A stretch of 12,008 nt of DNA from RUG563 sp964423675. GTDB taxonomy: Bacteria > Bacillota > Clostridia > Christensenellales > Aristaeellaceae. The notes below the pieces were generated by a model, which worked only from the letters and a program-made list of their open reading frames with translations, had not been told where the DNA came from and searched no databases. Numbering within the stretch: position 1 is the first letter of the stretch; every line of letters begins with the position of its first letter. The stretch is taken from NCBI GenBank assembly GCA_964423675.1, contig CAYRFP010000056.1, positions 1 through 12,008 of the forward strand, written 5' to 3'. A program made the translations under genes and the position numbers. Below are positions 1 through 7,685 of the stretch, piece after piece.

Positions 1-346
1 AAAGTTCTACCTTTGAGCCTTCAAACACCAGGCGTTCATCCTCGTCTTGATCGGCATTTTCCGTCTGGGGATACCGCCCCTCCTGCCGCACGAAGATCTC
101 GTCAAAGGGGATCTTCATTTCGTCATCCACCGGCTTGAGGCAGCCGGCACAATGACCATGAGCAGTAACGGTCATCTCCCCCCATAGATGCAGGCTTTCG
201 CCCGCCATGGAAAAATGCCCGGCCAACGCCGCAACGGAAAAAGTAACCGTCTCCCCAAAGATTTCCTGGGGCGCAATTTCTTCCCGGTGCAGAAAGGGAA
301 AAACCTCGCCGGGCATGCGCAGCGCGCGTGAAACATCCAGCAGCAA
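1..346 (-). CDS. YceD/DUF177 family protein (partial, C-terminus outside window)
   Basis: This reading frame gives 115 residues and runs off the left edge. It begins MLLDVSRALRMPGEVFPF, continues through an acidic beta-rich stretch with EIFGETVTF, and has the family's hallmark CAGCLKP (Cys-X2-Cys, residues ~71-74) followed by FDEIF. YceD/DUF177 proteins are linked to accumulation of large-subunit rRNA, and in Bacillota the gene usually sits directly upstream of rpmF (ribosomal protein L32). That neighbour would lie outside the window. I chose the TTG at 344-346 because TGGAGGG (354-360 on the minus strand) lies 7 nt upstream and the protein then begins as relatives do. The ATG at 351-353 is in a different frame and gives an implausible protein. 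The C-terminal part, usually ~50 further residues, is missing. The family call is mine from motif recognition. Confidence 0.85.
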   Translation of the reverse strand, partial: MLLDVSRALRMPGEVFPFLHREEIAPQEIFGETVTFSVAALAGHFSMAGESLHLWGEMTVTAHGHCAGCLKPVDDEMKIPFDEIFVRQEGRYPQTENADQDEDERLVFEGSKVEL

Positions 347-376
347 AGCCCATCCCTCCAATCGTGACCGTTTGAT

Positions 377-406
377 ATTATACCCGTTTTATGTCTGCTT
401 TGTCAA
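377..406 (-). promoter_or_regulatory. Sigma-A promoter for the YceD gene
   Basis: On the minus strand there is a perfect -35 TTGACA (401-406) and a perfect -10 TATAAT (377-382), separated by 18 nt. Transcription would start near 370, giving a leader of only about 25 nt before the TTG start. It faces away from the alaX promoter. The ~170 bases between the two promoters (407-579) hold no gene or hairpin that I can support. Confidence 0.85.
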
Positions 407-579
407 TCCCTTTTTCGCAGTTTGCACGCTGTTTAAGAGAATTGAAACATTTTTTCTTCCGTTTCAGAGCTTGCTGCCAATCTTCTCTGTCACGCCGGCC
501 GGATAAACAGCCAATAAGGAACAGAAACAAGGGGGTTGGATTTTTTCTGTTTCAAAGTCGTAGTTGGCAGCCCGGTATA

Positions 580-608
580 TTGACTTTTCCCCCGGTATTT
601 TCTACAAT
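580..608 (+). promoter_or_regulatory. Sigma-A promoter for the alaX-M28-dus operon
   Basis: TTGACT (580-585), a 17-nt spacer and TACAAT (603-608) make a near-consensus promoter. Transcription would start near 615, about 40 nt before the alaX start codon. Confidence 0.8.
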
Positions 609-653
609 ATACTAAAATGTTGCTTCGCGCGACGTGCTGCAAGGAGGGCCGAA

Positions 654-1835
654 ATGTCCACGCATCGATTGTATTATGAAGACGCTTATTTAACAGAGTT
701 TGACGCGCAGGTGCTGGCTGTTCGTGACGGCGGCCGGGTTGCTCTGGATCAGTCCGCTTTCTATCCCACTTCCGGCGGCCAGCCCCACGATACCGGATCC
801 CTGGAAACGGCGCAGCGGCGATTACAGGTAACAGATGTTCAGGTGACAGACAATGTGGTCTGGCATCAGATCGATGGGCTGCTTTCTGTGGGCGAGCAGG
901 TGCACGGATGCATCGACTGGCCCCGGCGCTGGGAGCACATGCAGCAGCACGCGGCGGATCATATGCTGGCCGGGGCCGCCTGGCAGTTGTTCGGCGCAGT
1001 CACCATTGGGCTGCATACCGGAAAAGACATTTCTTCCATTGATATGGATTTTCCGGATGGTCGCACCCATTTGAGCGCCGAAGAACTGGACGCTCTGGAA
1101 AAACTGGTCAATCGCCGTGTGCAGCAGGATGATCCCATCCGCTGCTGGTTCCCGGAGGCAGAGGAATTGTCTGCACTGACGCTGCGTAAAAAGCCAACCG
1201 TCACGGAGCATGTGCGCGTGGTATCCATGGGCGATTATGAAATGGTAGCCTGTGGCGGAACGCATCCATCCACCACTGGACAAATCGGCCCTATCAAGGT
1301 GCTGTCCGCCCAGCCGGCCAGAGGAAAGCTGCGGCTCAGCTTTCTGGGCGGCATGCGAGCCTGTGCCTATTTTCAGCAGACAGCAGCCTGCGCCCAGGAA
1401 TTAGCGGCGGCGCTGTCCGCACCGGTGGATGGTGCGCTGTGCTCATTGCTTCACGAACGGGAAGCAGCGCTGAATGAGCGCAAAGCCTTGCAGGAACAAC
1501 TGTTTCAGGCAGCGCTTGCGCTGATTCAAAAAAGCGCTTTCTCCCTTGATTCTTCCACTGTTTATTGCCTGAATCTTCCGTTCGGTGACGCAGGATTGCT
1601 CACCCGTGCTGCCGGAACACTGATCCAAAACGCCAAGACCCTGGCGCTGCTGGGTTGTCCCGGAAAGAATGGAACGCTGCTGGTCTTTTCCCGAAGCCCG
1701 GACAATAGCGAAGACATGGGCAAGCTGCTGCGGGCATGCGGTGCGCAGGGAGGAGGCAAGCCCGATATGGCGCAGGGCAAGGCAGAAACTCCGGAAGCGT
1801 TGCAAACCGCGCTGAATCTGTTACAAAATCATTGA
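654..1835 (+). CDS. Alanyl-tRNA editing protein AlaX (AlaX-L type, with DHHA1 domain)
   Basis: The 393-residue protein is a freestanding editing enzyme that hydrolyses mischarged Ser- or Gly-tRNA(Ala) in the cytoplasm. The N-terminal part carries the AlaRS-like beta-barrel signature ALDQSAFYPTSGGQP. The editing (SAD) domain has the zinc site as HAADH (H99, H103) and CGGTH (C200, H204). The C-terminal third is a DHHA1 domain ending in GGGKPDMAQGK, as at the C-terminus of alanyl-tRNA synthetase. There is no aminoacylation domain, so it is not AlaRS itself. The frame is open back to 564, but the promoter -10 at 603-608 and AAGGAGG at 641-647 fix the ATG at 654. It is the first gene of an operon; the next gene starts 19 nt after its stop. 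All zinc ligands are present, so it should be active. Confidence 0.93.
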   Translation: MSTHRLYYEDAYLTEFDAQVLAVRDGGRVALDQSAFYPTSGGQPHDTGSLETAQRRLQVTDVQVTDNVVWHQIDGLLSVGEQVHGCIDWPRRWEHMQQHAADHMLAGAAWQLFGAVTIGLHTGKDISSIDMDFPDGRTHLSAEELDALEKLVNRRVQQDDPIRCWFPEAEELSALTLRKKPTVTEHVRVVSMGDYEMVACGGTHPSTTGQIGPIKVLSAQPARGKLRLSFLGGMRACAYFQQTAACAQELAAALSAPVDGALCSLLHEREAALNERKALQEQLFQAALALIQKSAFSLDSSTVYCLNLPFGDAGLLTRAAGTLIQNAKTLALLGCPGKNGTLLVFSRSPDNSEDMGKLLRACGAQGGGKPDMAQGKAETPEALQTALNLLQNH

Positions 1836-1854
1836 TTTAAGGAGGAATAAAATC

Positions 1855-3132
1855 ATGTCTGTATCCGCTTATCGTGCATTTAAACTGCTCAAGGAATTAG
1901 CTTTCGAGCGTTTGTCTGGTTCCGAAGCCGAAAAGCAAGCAGCACAGCGGCTGCTGCAGGAAGCCCAAAGTCTGGGTGTTTCTGCGCACATCGAGGAATT
2001 CTCCGTGCCATGCGGGCAAGTCGGCAAGGCGCGGCTGGTGGTCACTGCGCCCTATCAGAAGGAGTATCCCGTCACTGGCTATGAACGCGCGCTATCTACA
2101 CCGGAGGGCGGCCTGGACGCGGATTTCTATTACGCTGAAAACCTGCTCCCCGGCCATCTGAAAAACGTGGAAGGCAAGATCGTACTGATCAACGGTCGGC
2201 TGCGGCGCAAGGACTATGAAAAGCTGCAGCAGGCCAAGGCCGCCGCAATCCTCACCTTTTCCGGAACCACGGTTGACAATTCCCGGCTCACGGACTGCGA
2301 TATACACAAGCTGCGGGAAACCTGGACCGAGCCCTTCGGCTTTAACATTGCCCTGAACATGCGGGCGGCAGATGCGGCGGAAATTGTGCGTCGGGGTGCC
2401 CAGCGGATGCATCTGGAACTGGAAAGTCAATGCTACGACGGCGTTAGTCAGAATGTCTGTGCTGAAATTCCGGGCACGGAATACCCGGATGAAATCATCT
2501 CCTTTGGCGCACATTATGACAGCGTTCATTTTTCCACCGGTGTGTATGACAATATGTCCGGTTCCGTTATTCTGACGGAACTGCTGCGTTATTTTGCAGA
2601 GCATCGTCCCGCCCGTACGCTGAAATTCAACTGGTACGGCTCCGAAGAACAAGGGCTGCTTGGCAGCAAGGCCTGGACGGCCGCCCATGCAGACGAACTG
2701 GAAAAGCACCGGTTGATGATCAACGTGGACGTAGCCGCTCCTACTCTGGGCGAAAACATCTGTCTGCTGCTGGGAGAAGAAAAAGGGCTGCGGTTTACGG
2801 AAAAGGCTATGAATAAAGCGGCTTATCCCATCCAGGTCAAGGCCGACATTTATTCCAGCGACTGCGTCCCCTTTGCAGATCATGGAGTACCTGCCGTAAA
2901 CTTCTGCCGCTTCGGTGCGCCGGGGGCCAATTATATTCATGATCGCCGAGATTGCCTGCAAAGCGGATATATCGACAAAAACGCTCTGGATATCACGCTG
3001 AGGCATACGCTGCACTTTGCCAAGCGGGTGGTAAACCGCAAGGACTTCCCCATCCCCCGGGAGATCAGCGAGGAAATGCGGGATAAAATCGATAAGTATC
3101 TGTTCCGCAAGCCTGACGAAGAAAAGAAATAA
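1855..3132 (+). CDS. M28 family zinc metallopeptidase (aminopeptidase-like)
   Basis: The 425-residue protein has the co-catalytic two-zinc site of M28 peptidases. AHYDS supplies H220 and D222, VYDN supplies D232, SEEQGLLGS supplies the E264/E265 pair (general base and ligand), NVDV has D292, and YIHDRRD has H362. Residues ~60-200 between the N-terminal helix and the catalytic core look like a PA-type insert (NVEGKIVLINGR). There is no signal peptide or membrane segment, so it probably acts in the cytoplasm, trimming N-terminal residues from peptides. The substrate is not predictable. AAGGAGG (1839-1845) lies 9 nt before the ATG, and the gene sits tightly between alaX and dus in one operon. 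All metal ligands are intact. Confidence 0.92.
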   Translation: MSVSAYRAFKLLKELAFERLSGSEAEKQAAQRLLQEAQSLGVSAHIEEFSVPCGQVGKARLVVTAPYQKEYPVTGYERALSTPEGGLDADFYYAENLLPGHLKNVEGKIVLINGRLRRKDYEKLQQAKAAAILTFSGTTVDNSRLTDCDIHKLRETWTEPFGFNIALNMRAADAAEIVRRGAQRMHLELESQCYDGVSQNVCAEIPGTEYPDEIISFGAHYDSVHFSTGVYDNMSGSVILTELLRYFAEHRPARTLKFNWYGSEEQGLLGSKAWTAAHADELEKHRLMINVDVAAPTLGENICLLLGEEKGLRFTEKAMNKAAYPIQVKADIYSSDCVPFADHGVPAVNFCRFGAPGANYIHDRRDCLQSGYIDKNALDITLRHTLHFAKRVVNRKDFPIPREISEEMRDKIDKYLFRKPDEEKK

Positions 3133-3143
3133 AGGAGAGGCTC

Positions 3144-4127
3144 ATGCGCATTTATTTCGCGCCTTTGGAAGGCGTGACCGACGCCGTGTATCGCCGCGTA
3201 CATCGTCAATGCTTTGCCGGCGTAGATAAATATTTCATGCCTTTCGTCAGCCCTTCGCCTGTAATGAGCTTCACGCTTCGTGTACGCCGGGATTTTTCCC
3301 CCGCAGAGAATGCAGGGATGCCGGCAATTCCCCAGATTCTGGCCAAGGACGCCGATTGCTTCCTGCTACTGGCACAATCCTTTGCTGATATGGGCTATCC
3401 GGAAGTGAATCTGAACTTAGGTTGTCCCTCCGGAACAGTGACCGGCAAGGGAAAAGGAGCGGCCATGCTCCGGGATCTGGATGCGCTACGCCGGTTTCTG
3501 GATGCGATTTATGCCCATCCGCCGCTGCCGATTTCCATCAAAACCCGCATTGGCTATGATGACCCTGAAAAATGGCCCGCGCTTTTGCATTTGTTTTCGG
3601 GCTATCCTGTGCATGAATTGATTCTGCATCCGCGCACCCGGCAGGAGGCTTATGGCGGAAAGCCCCATAAGGACGCTTACGCCATGGGGCTGCAAAGCGG
3701 CACATTTCCCTGGGTTTACAACGGAAACCTGTTCACGGCTGCCGATTGCTGCCAACTGCTACAGGAATATCCCGGCACGGCCGCTCTGATGCTGGGCCGA
3801 GGACTGGCAGCTAATCCAGCCCTGGCGCAGGAAGCCAAGGGCGGAAAGCCGCTGACATTAGATGCGCTGGTTCATTTTCATGATCGGCTCTATGCCGCCT
3901 ATTTGCAGGATCGAGTGGAAACGGCGGTGGTAGGACGCATGCATCTGATCATGCATTATCTTTCCTATTGCTTTGAAAACCCGCAAAAGCCCCGCCGCGC
4001 CATTCGCAAGGCCACCACAGCGGAAGAATATGCCGCCGCCCTGAACGGGCTCCTGAAAAATTGCCCCCTGAAGCCAGTGCCTGCCTTTGATCCCATTCTG
4101 GAAGGCTGCGAAACGGAAACGTTTTAA
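3144..4127 (+). CDS. tRNA-dihydrouridine synthase family protein
   Basis: The 327-residue FMN-dependent TIM-barrel enzyme reduces uridine to dihydrouridine in tRNA. It opens with the Dus signature APLEGVTDAVYR, which contacts FMN. It contains NLNLGCPSGTVTGKGKGAAM with the catalytic cysteine at C94, then SIKTRIGYDD and LILHPRTRQEAYGGKPH, the substrate and FMN phosphate region, and finally MLGRGLAANPAL. The C-terminal ~80 residues form the helical tRNA-binding domain. The length is normal for bacterial Dus. It starts 11 nt after the M28 stop behind AAAGGAGAGG and is the last gene of the operon. Several bacterial Dus subfamilies exist, and I do not assign one. Confidence 0.92.
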   Translation: MRIYFAPLEGVTDAVYRRVHRQCFAGVDKYFMPFVSPSPVMSFTLRVRRDFSPAENAGMPAIPQILAKDADCFLLLAQSFADMGYPEVNLNLGCPSGTVTGKGKGAAMLRDLDALRRFLDAIYAHPPLPISIKTRIGYDDPEKWPALLHLFSGYPVHELILHPRTRQEAYGGKPHKDAYAMGLQSGTFPWVYNGNLFTAADCCQLLQEYPGTAALMLGRGLAANPALAQEAKGGKPLTLDALVHFHDRLYAAYLQDRVETAVVGRMHLIMHYLSYCFENPQKPRRAIRKATTAEEYAAALNGLLKNCPLKPVPAFDPILEGCETETF

Positions 4128-4144
4128 ACGTTGCATTGCAAAAG

Positions 4145-4185
4145 CCCCCGGCTTGCCGTTAATGATTGCAAGTCGGGGGTTTTTT
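4145..4185 (+). terminator. Intrinsic terminator after dus, probably bidirectional
   Basis: A 12-bp stem (4145-4156 CCCCCGGCTTGC with 4168-4179 GCAAGTCGGGGG, one G-T wobble) with an 11-nt loop is followed by TTTTTT (4180-4185). Four A residues at 4140-4143 give a short U-run when read from the other strand, so the same hairpin can end transcripts of the convergent glycoside hydrolase gene. That gene's TGA stop (4185-4187) overlaps the T-tract. Confidence 0.93.
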
Positions 4186-7106
4186 CATTCACCAATCCAG
4201 AGTCGATCCAACCCCTGGTTCACCAGCGCATAGCGATCCGCATATTGGAGACTTGTACCGTCCAGCGTCCATGTTCCGTAGCCTGAAAATACATCGGGGC
4301 TCACGCCCGGTTCCGGATCCGGTGCGAAATGGAAGGGACCAAACGTATTGCGTGGCGGGAAGCAAAGCTGCAAGGTCAATTCGTTTTTTCCGGGATGCAC
4401 CTGCCCGGAAATGTCGGCCTGATTGTCCAGCAACAAAAGCTGTTCCGGGCCGCCATTGACCCGTAGTTTGGCCACGGCGAATCGGCCCTCCAGCCGCAGC
4501 TTTCGCTCGCAGCCAGTGGCCATAAAGGGAATACGGCAGGTTATGTTCCCGCTAAAAAATGGATAACCGCCTTCTATTAGCCGCCGTAAATCCGTCGTTT
4601 CCTCCGCAGGGCCAATCCGGAAGGGGCCGTCTGTCAGCAGCGTATGCTTGGTTCCCGGCGCGCATTCCCCAGCCGAAACGGAAAACCGCCCGCGAATATA
4701 AACCGCTTCCAAATCCGTGCGATAACTCAGGCAATTGATCAGACTTTCCGTTCCATCGGAATGCTCATAGTATACGCCGTTAAACACATCGTATACCTCC
4801 TGAGGCTGCCAGTAATCGATTTGATAAATCAATGTGTTCATCCCCGGCTGCGCCAGTGCTCGAATATCTGCTCGGACGAAAGCAGCATCCAGCGTTCCCG
4901 GATTATCCAGCGCCAGGGGATAACCGTTTAGCCATACCTGCTTTGCGCCCATCTGCTCGCATTCCAGAAAGAGGCTCTCCGGCACGGCATCTATTTGGAA
5001 GGTGTATTTCAGGAAAATTTCACAGTTTTTTCTGCTCCGCAGCATTCGATCGGATACTGCCATAATCGGCAGCGGCTCCGTGTAATGCTCGCCATCCAGG
5101 GACAACGCGGCGTAATCCAGCGTCAAATTGTTTTCATCCATTTCCATCCGCTGCCCCACCGGGATAATTTCCCGCCAGGAAAGCGGCTTGGGCGCAGGCG
5201 CTGCCTCGCCTTCACCCACAAGAATCACAATCGATTCCCCGGGTTCCAGCGTCAGCGGAACGGCAATGCCTGTTGCTGTTTGCTCGAAATACAGCTGCAT
5301 TTCCTGCCGCATTTGCAGATCAAATCGTTTCGCTCCCCGCGCCGGGAAGCTGTATGTTACGGTGCAGGTTTCTTTTTCGCTCAGGTTCACGGCAAACAGG
5401 AAATCGCCCTTATCGCTATGTCGATAGGTCGCCCGCAGCGGCGTATCCTGCCGATCTACACGATAGCAGGGATTCCGCATTTCCTCAAAGGAAACATTGG
5501 ATTGCAGGAAGGAAAGGTCACCCGGTTCCCCATCGATTAGCCAGGGCGCATTTCCAGCCAGCCAAACCTTGCCGCCCCGCTCCATATACCGCTTCAGCAG
5601 CGCCGCCGTGGATGCATCCAGCGTTTCCATCTCTGGCAGAATCACGTATTCATACGTGCATTTTCCCACACGCAGCTTGCCATCCTCCATCGGCCCCACA
5701 TGCTGCGCCAGCAGAGTTTCATCCACATAATGATGGCCAATGTGCGCCGCGCCCAGCCGTTCCGCCAGCGCGGTAAAGGATGCATTCAGCGCATCGCAGG
5801 AATGCGAGTCCCGGCGCTGGAAGGTGAGATAGGCCGCATGCATAGGATGAATCACCGCCACCCGAGCTTCCTCCTGGCTTTCCGCCAGCAAATAGCCCAG
5901 CGCCGTGAAATAATCATTGAATGCGCGGAAATCCTCCGGCTTTGTCCAGGTGTTATGAGGCGAATAAAAGGCGGGATAATCCCGCTTGCGCTGGCCGCGG
6001 ATAGAATAGGGATATAGATGCTGGCACATCTGATTAACTCCGTTTACATATTGCCATTCCGCAATCCGCTTCAGTTCACGGGGGCTCACATTCCAGCCCG
6101 CGCAGGCAAACGTTTCCGTCAGCACATGCTTTTTCCCCAGCTGCTGCGCCACTGAAGAAACCTGACGGGGCATTAGTTCCGTTTGAATGCGCCGACCCAG
6201 CCAATCCACGCCGGGCGTATGCTCATATTGATAAAAAGGCATCACCCCGCCGCTGCACATCATCTGCCCGAACAAATCATTTTCCTGAATGCTGTGGCCG
6301 GTCAGCTTGCAATGATGCGCCTCACACCAATCATAAATCGTATGGGCAAAGGATTCGGTATACAGAGCATTCATCAGCCGCCAATAGCGGAAGCGCGTCC
6401 CCTTGGCCTGATCGCATTCCACGAACAGCGCGCCCAGCTCATCCAGCAAATCCCGGCCATACACCGCCCGATATTCCGGCATAATGCAGGGAGAATACGC
6501 TGTATCCCAGCGGAAATACTGCGGCTCATCGGTAAAAAAGCCCTGCATGGGCCGGCCGAAATCCTCGCCAAAGCGTTCATAATATTTTTCATGAGTTTCT
6601 GCAATAAACTTTTCCACCACTCCCCGATTCAGAATATCCACCACGGAGGAATTGGTTTTATCGTACAGTGTGATATAGCGCTGTGCACCGCTTTCCCCCT
6701 GCACACGGCGCAACGCGGTTCCTTCCAATACGTAAACAGCCAGCGCCGTTTCATCAAATGCATCTTTTTCTTCGCACACAAGATAATGCGCCCAGTTCGC
6801 AGAATCCCTCAGCAGCTTCATCCCTGCAAAGCCGCTGGGCCAGCCGTTTTCGTCATAGCACCAGGCGTCCATTCCCTGGCGTTTAGCCTCATCGATGCAA
6901 GCCGCTGTAGCCTCAAACCATCTTTCGCCCAGATATTCCGTAGTCAGCCCGCCCCGGGCATGCATGAAAAAGCCGCCGATCCCCGCCGTCTTCATTTGCC
7001 GAATCTGGCGGCGCAACATTTCCGGCTCCAGTTCGTCGTTCCAGCTCCAAAAGGGGATGGATTCATATTCTGTCAGATTTCCCTGCAATGCTTCCTGCCA
7101 GCGCAT
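4185..7106 (-). CDS. Large glycoside hydrolase, GH106/alpha-L-rhamnosidase-like
   Basis: The 973-residue protein appears to be a multidomain glycosidase. Its N-terminal catalytic barrel contains PFWSWNDEL (18-26), GIGGFFMHARGGL (42-54) and AWCYDENGWPSGFAG (81-95). These resemble GH106-type proteins often annotated alpha-L-rhamnosidase. Candidate acidic residues lie in TGHSIQEND (E275) and LTETFACAGW (E331). Residues ~475-525 (ILPEMETLD...GGKVWLAGN) look like the Rossmann-like domain found in the middle of such enzymes. The C-terminal ~350 residues look like beta-sandwich, carbohydrate-binding-like modules. There is no signal peptide, so it probably works inside the cell on imported oligosaccharides, but no sugar transporter is nearby. 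I chose the ATG at 7104-7106 because homology begins right after it. Its ribosome site (GGAAAGGA, ~10 nt away) is weak, and an upstream in-frame TTG at 7158-7160 is possible. The family is a motif-based judgement and the substrate is unknown. Confidence 0.8.
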   Translation of the reverse strand: MRWQEALQGNLTEYESIPFWSWNDELEPEMLRRQIRQMKTAGIGGFFMHARGGLTTEYLGERWFEATAACIDEAKRQGMDAWCYDENGWPSGFAGMKLLRDSANWAHYLVCEEKDAFDETALAVYVLEGTALRRVQGESGAQRYITLYDKTNSSVVDILNRGVVEKFIAETHEKYYERFGEDFGRPMQGFFTDEPQYFRWDTAYSPCIMPEYRAVYGRDLLDELGALFVECDQAKGTRFRYWRLMNALYTESFAHTIYDWCEAHHCKLTGHSIQENDLFGQMMCSGGVMPFYQYEHTPGVDWLGRRIQTELMPRQVSSVAQQLGKKHVLTETFACAGWNVSPRELKRIAEWQYVNGVNQMCQHLYPYSIRGQRKRDYPAFYSPHNTWTKPEDFRAFNDYFTALGYLLAESQEEARVAVIHPMHAAYLTFQRRDSHSCDALNASFTALAERLGAAHIGHHYVDETLLAQHVGPMEDGKLRVGKCTYEYVILPEMETLDASTAALLKRYMERGGKVWLAGNAPWLIDGEPGDLSFLQSNVSFEEMRNPCYRVDRQDTPLRATYRHSDKGDFLFAVNLSEKETCTVTYSFPARGAKRFDLQMRQEMQLYFEQTATGIAVPLTLEPGESIVILVGEGEAAPAPKPLSWREIIPVGQRMEMDENNLTLDYAALSLDGEHYTEPLPIMAVSDRMLRSRKNCEIFLKYTFQIDAVPESLFLECEQMGAKQVWLNGYPLALDNPGTLDAAFVRADIRALAQPGMNTLIYQIDYWQPQEVYDVFNGVYYEHSDGTESLINCLSYRTDLEAVYIRGRFSVSAGECAPGTKHTLLTDGPFRIGPAEETTDLRRLIEGGYPFFSGNITCRIPFMATGCERKLRLEGRFAVAKLRVNGGPEQLLLLDNQADISGQVHPGKNELTLQLCFPPRNTFGPFHFAPDPEPGVSPDVFSGYGTWTLDGTSLQYADRYALVNQGLDRLWIGE

Positions 7107-7234
7107 AGCCTTTCGTTCCTTTCCACAGCGCAGTCCCTTGCGCCTCCATGAGAGGTTCAATTCGGAAAATGGCTCGCTTCTCCTTCTTTTTTTGCTGGCG
7201 TGACAGAATAATTTCGCGTTCTTTCATTCCCAGC

Positions 7235-7263
7235 TTGACTTTTTGTATCAAATATGTTAAATT
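7235..7263 (+). promoter_or_regulatory. Probable promoter for the 64-residue ORF
   Basis: TTGACT (7235-7240), a 17-nt spacer and TAAATT (7258-7263, 4 of 6 matches to consensus) lie in the AT-rich gap between the divergent glycosidase gene and the small ORF. The gap (7107-7333) must also hold the glycosidase promoter, but I found no convincing one on the minus strand. Confidence 0.5.
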
Positions 7264-7333
7264 TATTACGAAAATGTTAAGAATGTCTATTATCTGCAAA
7301 GAATCATTTCTATGTTCAAAGGAGGAACACGGT

Positions 7334-7528
7334 ATGAAACGTTCCGAACCACGAAGCATTTCTCTTTCCCTGGCGCTGCTGCTGATTAGTGCAGCACTGT
7401 TGCTGGCCCTGCGCGCCACATCCCCTGAAACCGAAGCCTTTGATTCTCTTGCCCAATCTGCCCTGATTCTGGAAACGCATACGGACGAACTGCTGACAAC
7501 GGCAAAAAACAATCAAAATACACCATAA
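7334..7528 (+). CDS. Small membrane-anchored or secreted protein of unknown function
   Basis: This short ORF encodes 64 residues. It has a basic start (MKRSEPRS), one hydrophobic segment at residues ~9-26 (ISLSLALLLISAALLLAL), and then a polar, acidic tail rich in Thr, Glu and Leu ending KNNQNTP. That suits a single-pass membrane protein with a short extracytoplasmic tail, or a secreted peptide. A strong ribosome site AAAGGAGG (7318-7325) sits 8 nt before the ATG, and a plausible promoter lies upstream, so I believe it is translated. I recognise no family. The stop codon lies only 5 nt before the -35 box of the met operon promoter and there is no terminator between, so read-through into the met leader is possible. 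Confidence 0.65.
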   Translation: MKRSEPRSISLSLALLLISAALLLALRATSPETEAFDSLAQSALILETHTDELLTTAKNNQNTP

Positions 7529-7533
7529 GGGGG

Positions 7534-7562
7534 TTGACAAGCCTTTCCGAATCCGCTATAAT
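7534..7562 (+). promoter_or_regulatory. Consensus sigma-A promoter of the metNIQ operon
   Basis: This is a perfect TTGACA (7534-7539), a 17-nt spacer and a perfect TATAAT (7557-7562). Transcription would begin near 7569, leaving a leader of ~260 nt before metN. Such a strong promoter suggests that control is exerted later, in the leader RNA. Confidence 0.92.
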
Positions 7563-7605
7563 ACAAAACATCAAGGGCGTAGACCCATGGAAGGAGGCTT
7601 TCCAC

Positions 7606-7683
7606 ATGATCGTTAATCGCTTTGCTATGCGAATGTCCATGTGCGCGAGTCTCCTCTCGTGCTGTTTGTGTTGCGCAGCTTGA
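7606..7683 (+). CDS. Met/Cys-rich leader peptide upstream of metNIQ
   Basis: A 25-codon ORF follows a strong ribosome site, AAGGAGG (7591-7597), 8 nt before the ATG. The peptide has 4 Met (1, 8, 10, 12) and 5 Cys (13, 19, 20, 22, 23), and ends CCLCCAA before TGA. Sulfur amino acids therefore make up 9 of 25 residues, which is unusual by chance. The ribosome site may be displayed in the loop of a short hairpin (TGGAA 7588-7592 with TTCCA 7600-7604). It lies between the met promoter and an intrinsic terminator at 7706-7737, the layout of classical attenuators such as those of amino-acid biosynthesis operons. I infer that ribosome stalling on Met or Cys codons during shortage allows transcription into the methionine transporter genes. 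The peptide itself probably has no other function. The ORF, ribosome site and terminator are seen directly; the mechanism is inferred. Confidence 0.8.
   Translation: MIVNRFAMRMSMCASLLSCCLCCAA
7643..7662 (+). promoter_or_regulatory. Hairpin inside the leader-peptide ORF
   Basis: GCGCGAG (7643-7649) can pair with CTCGTGC (7656-7662) around a 6-nt loop, giving 7 bp with one G-U. It spans codons 13-19 of the leader peptide. The first arm is identical to GCGCGAG at 7719-7725, which overlaps the 3' arm of the downstream terminator, so the arms could exchange partners. This pairing was read by eye, not computed. Confidence 0.5.
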
Positions 7684-7685
7684 CA

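Noticed and set aside
123..353. Minus-strand ORF beginning at the ATG at 351-353.
   Set aside because: It is a shadow of the YceD frame. The YceD frame begins at the TTG at 344-346 with a well-placed GGAGGG and shows the family's Cys-X2-Cys motif.
407..579. Possible small gene or RNA in the gap between the divergent YceD and alaX promoters.
   Set aside because: I see no ribosome site with a credible ORF, no terminator-like hairpin and no repeat. It is most simply regulatory spacer.
2092..3015. 307-codon minus-strand ORF inside the M28 peptidase gene.
   Set aside because: It is antisense to a protein with all catalytic residues intact and has no ribosome site or recognisable domain.
6183..7151. 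322-codon plus-strand ORF opposite the glycosidase N-terminus.
   Set aside because: The minus strand encodes conserved glycosidase motifs here. The plus-strand product is His/Ile/Pro-rich and without motifs, and has no ribosome site.
7063..7227. 54-codon minus-strand ORF (start MKEREIILSRQQKKKEKRA) upstream of and overlapping the glycosidase start.
   Set aside because: There is no ribosome site before its ATG, and it overlaps the glycosidase by 44 bases in another frame. A leader role is conceivable but nothing in the sequence supports it.
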